Source: ANME-2 cluster archaeon
Lineage (GTDB): Archaea; Halobacteriota; Methanosarcinia; Methanosarcinales; Methanocomedenaceae
Assembly (NCBI GenBank): GCA_023544495.1
Contig: JAMJFV010000084.1
Coordinates: 1 to 8,093 of the forward strand
Direction: 5' to 3'
DNA length: 8,093 bases
Part shown: positions 6,016-8,093 of the stretch, piece after piece
How positions within the stretch are numbered: the first letter of the stretch is position 1
Layout of the letters: every line of letters starts with the position of its first letter
Position numbers and translations under genes: made by a program
The notes under the pieces: model-generated
Told to the model about the DNA's origin: nothing
Database searches by the model: none
Seen by the model: the letters and a program-made list of their open reading frames with translations, nothing else

Positions 6016-6053
6016 CATATTTTTCTTTACCAGAAAGTAATAAGAAAAATATG
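6016..6053. repeat. Perfect 12-bp inverted repeat (hairpin) in intergenic DNA
   Basis: CATATTTTTCTT (6016-6027) and AAGAAAAATATG (6042-6053) are exact reverse complements separated by 14 bases. TAC (6028-6030) can pair with GTA (6037-6039) inside the loop, leaving a CAGAAA hexaloop and a two-base bulge. It could be an RNA stem-loop or a DNA-binding dyad. The stem is AT-rich and has no terminal T tract after it on the plus strand. Confidence 0.75.
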
Positions 6054-6104
6054 CCCATCAAACCCTAAATGGATAATTTTGCAGTGAATTCAATGGAATA
6101 TCAT

Positions 6105-6123
6105 CATAATGATAAGCATTATT
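6105..6123. promoter_or_regulatory. Fur-box-like palindrome, candidate metal-regulator operator
   Basis: The 19 bases at 6105-6123 match the classical Fur-box consensus GATAATGATAATCATTATC at 16 of 19 positions. The core ATAATG-N5-CATTAT is an exact inverted repeat. In archaea such a site could bind a Fur-like or DtxR/MntR-like metal-dependent repressor. It lies about 130-150 bases upstream of a TATA-like element (6252-6262) on the surface-protein side. The match is seen in sequence; the binding protein is inference, and the AT-rich context raises the chance level. Confidence 0.45.
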
Positions 6124-6153
6124 AGTATAATTATACATCATATATAATTATCG

Positions 6154-6218
6154 CGAATGATAATATAAGAAAACCGCTTAAAATCACAAACAAGAACTGT
6201 ATTAAAACGAATGATAAT
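6154..6218. repeat. Direct repeat CGAATGATAAT, two copies
   Basis: CGAATGATAAT occurs at 6154-6164 and 6208-6218. Its AATGATAA core is also in the Fur-box-like site (6108-6115), giving three same-orientation cores at 6108, 6156 and 6210. The second copy overlaps an inverted repeat, AAAACGAA (6204-6211) with TTCGTTTT (6224-6231). Confidence 0.6.
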
Positions 6219-6251
6219 GCGCCTTCGTTTTCAGAAACAATTATATAGTGA

Positions 6252-6262
6252 TTTTTATAAAG
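6252..6262 (+). promoter_or_regulatory. TATA-like element upstream of the surface-protein gene
   Basis: TTTTTATAAAG contains TTTATAAA (6254-6261), a good archaeal TATA core. It would start transcription near 6284, leaving a leader of about 260 to 425 bases depending on the start codon. A second candidate, AAATAAATAT at 6523-6532, is closer and would start transcription near 6553, which would favour translation from 6709 rather than 6547. Neither is decisive. Confidence 0.3.
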
Positions 6263-6453
6263 CTTTCTTTGACCAAAAATAGTTAACTGAGTCTCAAAAT
6301 CTCATGTCTAAAACGTATGCAAGGTGAAAAACATTGGTGATGCCACACGCGTATGATCGCGATAAAATGAACGGGCAAGATTCGTACTTTATTGTAGTGA
6401 GACTTGTCATTCGATTTATTCTTTTCATGCAGCATTTTATTTCACCGGTACGG

Positions 6454-6465
6454 TCTGCATGCAGA
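6454..6465. repeat. Perfect 12-bp palindrome
   Basis: TCTGCATGCAGA is its own reverse complement with no spacer. It could be a dimer-binding site or chance. Nothing nearby explains it. Confidence 0.5.
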
Positions 6466-6708
6466 TTAAAATCCATCAACCAGAGCATGTTACCATTGGA
6501 GTCAGACTTCAAAACGATTAGGAAATAAATATTGGGCTGAAGAATTATGAAACAAAGCAATACTGACAAGGAAAATAGTATAGTTTCCGAGCAAAGTAGA
6601 TGTCTCCTATCTACGCGATTTTCAACATCAGGCTCAGTCAGTAAACCAGGCCGGACCGCACTGGATACCGGATGGTCTCGAAATTTGTCAGGCGATGCCT
6701 GCCGCTTT

Positions 6709-6780
6709 ATGCTCAGGACCGGGATGTTGCTTGCCGTGGCCATGCTGATATTGCTGGCGCTGGCGGGGGCGGGGAGTGCG
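6709..6780 (+). other. Signal peptide of the surface protein
   Basis: One arginine at residue 3, then a hydrophobic run of about 15 residues (MLLAVAMLILLALAGAG) and small residues GSA at 22-24 before T25. This is a Sec-type export signal; without a start at 6709 or 6724 it would be internal to a longer protein. Confidence 0.7.
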
Positions 6781-8093
6781 ACTCTTTTAAAACTTGTTGA
6801 AGGTCCCGGTACAAATATTGGGGCAGATACTACTAATTTACCTTGTGGTACGCCACAGGATCCAACCGTAGGAAATTTAATCAGTTTGTTTAATAATGCG
6901 GATATTTGTGGTGTTCCTTCCGGGCGTATAAGGACTGGTGCAAATCATAATACTATTATAATGGCAATTTTTGTGAATAATACGGTATATCCTCAAGCTA
7001 TGACCGTAACCGCATACAGTGGTATGGCAAATATGTATTCAAGATCAAGTCCAAACACTGCGGAAATTTGGTATGAAATGGGTTATTATAATCCATTAGG
7101 TGCATCAGGTAATTTTATAGGTTTATTCAATTCAACTAAGGCTACGACTACTTCAGCTACATCTAATCAAAATGTTGCTCTCAATTTTAATGGGCTAAAC
7201 GGGACTCTGCCTGCCAATATGAAACTTGCTATAAGGGTATGGGGTAACGGCGGTGGGAATACCCGAGCTGGGTTCTGGCCTAATTACGATTTATCTAGCT
7301 GGAATAGTAGTATTAATGTGGAAATAACATCTGTCGGCAATAATTTTATCTCCGGCTACATCTTAAACGCCAGCGATTCCACACCCATTTCCGGCGCAAC
7401 CGTCCAGACCAATACCAGCCTGACCAACACCACCGACTCAAACGGCTTCTATAAATTCGATTCACTCGATAATGGCACCTATATCATCAATGCTTCAAAG
7501 AGCGGATACGAGGCAAACGTCACCGGCATCACAAAGACCATCAGCGGTGCCAATATCACCAATGCCAATATCACTCTTGTTTCCCTTCCAAAATATCTGG
7601 TATCAGGTTATGTGAAAGAAGTTTCAACAGGTGATCCAATAAGCGGGGCAACTGTTACCACCAATACCAGTGATTCCACTTCAACTGATGGTTCTGGATA
7701 TTATTCCTTCAGCCTGGCCGACGGCACGTATCTGATAACTGCCAGCAAATCTGGTTATGCTGACAATTCCATAACTGAAGTGGTGAACGGTGCAGGTGTA
7801 TCAAATGCAGATATTTTATTAAGCGTGTTTACAGGGCCCTCAAAAGTATTAGTTGTGACCAATAGGTATGTAGTACTGGATGACGCAACTACGATCGGTC
7901 AAGCTGCAGGAACTGGCTTTATAGTCCCATCTCGCAGTTTTGGTGATGCTGTTTCAGGTGTCAGGACGACAGTAAATATGTATGCCCTTGTACTTGATAA
8001 TAATGGGATGCCTTTACCATTTTCAAATGTGACATTAACTCTTAAGAATCCTGGCGGGGCTACTGATTACACACTTCCGACTACCACGGACAG
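6709..8093 (+). CDS. Secreted/surface protein with two carboxypeptidase-regulatory-like repeats (3' end outside window)
   Basis: The frame is open to the right edge, so at least 461 residues are seen and the C-terminus is missing. Residues 1-24 form a signal peptide (MLRTGMLLAV start, hydrophobic core, GSA before the likely cut). Residues 25-210 are an unrecognised, probably beta-rich domain with a cysteine pair (LPCGTP, DICGVP) that could form a disulfide. Two related repeats follow, residues 215-295 and 299-375, each with SGY, P-ISGATV-TNTS, DG/SNG-YY/FYKF, NGTY/DGTY and ASKSGY, the pattern of the CarboxypepD_reg beta-sandwich family. From about 376 another domain begins, ending in an Ig-like strand pattern (PFSNVTLTLKNP). 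About fourteen N-x-S/T sequons suggest N-glycosylation outside the cell, as in archaeal S-layer and surface proteins. The start is uncertain: the frame is open back to ATG 6547, which would add 54 hydrophilic residues before the signal peptide, and ATG 6724 is also possible. Its ligand or role is unknown. Confidence 0.8.
   Translation, partial: MLRTGMLLAVAMLILLALAGAGSATLLKLVEGPGTNIGADTTNLPCGTPQDPTVGNLISLFNNADICGVPSGRIRTGANHNTIIMAIFVNNTVYPQAMTVTAYSGMANMYSRSSPNTAEIWYEMGYYNPLGASGNFIGLFNSTKATTTSATSNQNVALNFNGLNGTLPANMKLAIRVWGNGGGNTRAGFWPNYDLSSWNSSINVEITSVGNNFISGYILNASDSTPISGATVQTNTSLTNTTDSNGFYKFDSLDNGTYIINASKSGYEANVTGITKTISGANITNANITLVSLPKYLVSGYVKEVSTGDPISGATVTTNTSDSTSTDGSGYYSFSLADGTYLITASKSGYADNSITEVVNGAGVSNADILLSVFTGPSKVLVVTNRYVVLDDATTIGQAAGTGFIVPSRSFGDAVSGVRTTVNMYALVLDNNGMPLPFSNVTLTLKNPGGATDYTLPTTTD
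7351..7590 (+). other. First carboxypeptidase-regulatory-like repeat
   Basis: This encodes residues 215-294 of the surface protein (SGYILNASDSTPISGATV onward to NITL). Synonymous codons here end mostly in C (ACC, GGC, AAC, ATC), in contrast to the A/T-ending codons before it. It is aligned with the second repeat at a period of 84 residues. Confidence 0.75.
7603..7830 (+). other. Second carboxypeptidase-regulatory-like repeat
   Basis: This encodes residues 299-374 (SGYVKEVSTGDPISGATV to ADILL). It shares ISGATV, TNTS, a DG turn, GTY and ASKSGY with the first repeat. Codon use is mixed, with fewer C-ending codons than the first, so the two are not a recent exact duplication. Confidence 0.75.

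Larger units (their letters stand above)
5612..6708. other. Long intergenic region with regulatory-looking repeats, no supported gene
   Basis: About 1.1 kb. From 5612 to 5728 I see only very short frames. From 5729 to 5870 there is a GC-richer island (C-rich, then G-rich) that could be decayed coding sequence but holds only a 32-codon frame (5725-5823). From 5871 to about 6300 the DNA is strongly AT-rich and carries the ACGAAC triplet, a CCTCGCGAGG palindrome (5989-5998), a 12-bp inverted repeat, the Fur-box-like site and TATA-like elements. From 6300 to 6546 composition is mixed, with a 12-bp palindrome TCTGCATGCAGA at 6454-6465. From 6547 to 6708 the frame is open into the surface-protein gene and may be its extended N-terminus or its leader. 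Frames on either strand here lack ribosome sites and recognisable protein features. Confidence 0.65.

Noticed and set aside
6016..6053. Hairpin as an intrinsic terminator
   Set aside because: The stem is AT-rich, no T tract follows it on the plus strand, and no gene ends just upstream.
6334..6528. Plus-strand 64-codon frame
   Set aside because: No Shine-Dalgarno or conserved features; probably chance in intergenic DNA.
6294..6743. Minus-strand 149-codon frame with a hydrophobic stretch
   Set aside because: It runs antisense into the signal peptide of the surface protein, has irregular composition and no ribosome site or family resemblance.

Overview
This window looks archaeal, most likely a euryarchaeon of the methanogen/ANME type (Methanosarcinales-like), but the species is not resolved. 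Three things point this way. The tRNA-iMet gene has the archaeal A1-U72 pair and no encoded CCA. Several genes have TTTAAATA-like TATA boxes at suitable spacing. The lipoate ligase is split into separate LplA and LplB polypeptides and sits beside two LipS-type radical SAM proteins in place of bacterial LipA. Shine-Dalgarno motifs are also present and spacing between the lip genes is tight.

Positions 1-4035 hold a minus-strand operon for lipoyl cofactor assembly. In transcription order it is: a divergent LplA paralog (3949-3170), LplB (3118-2825), LplA (2824-2078), and two radical SAM proteins (about 2037-1033 and 1036-47). The last four genes are coupled by a zero-base junction, a Shine-Dalgarno on a stop codon and an ATGA overlap. 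The likely logic is that LplA+LplB load octanoate or lipoate on a carrier-protein lysine and the radical SAM pair inserts the two sulfurs. No lipoyl acceptor protein is visible in the window. The last gene ends inside an 18-bp tandem repeat that runs off the left edge.

Positions 4036-5335 hold a minus-strand CNNM/CorB-type membrane protein (DUF21 plus two CBS domains, no C-terminal CorC domain) and, upstream of it, a minus-strand initiator tRNA-Met. The palindromic TATA box of the tRNA also faces a small plus-strand ORF of unknown function (5336-5611).

Positions 5612-6708 are a long, mostly AT-rich stretch with no gene I can support. It contains three phased ACGAAC hexamers, a perfect 12-bp inverted repeat, a strong Fur-box-like palindrome with two further copies of its AATGATAA core, and TATA-like elements. 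It looks like the control region of the last gene, a secreted or surface protein (6709 to the right edge, incomplete). That protein has a signal peptide, an unrecognised N-terminal domain, two carboxypeptidase-regulatory-like beta-sandwich repeats, and the start of another Ig-like domain.
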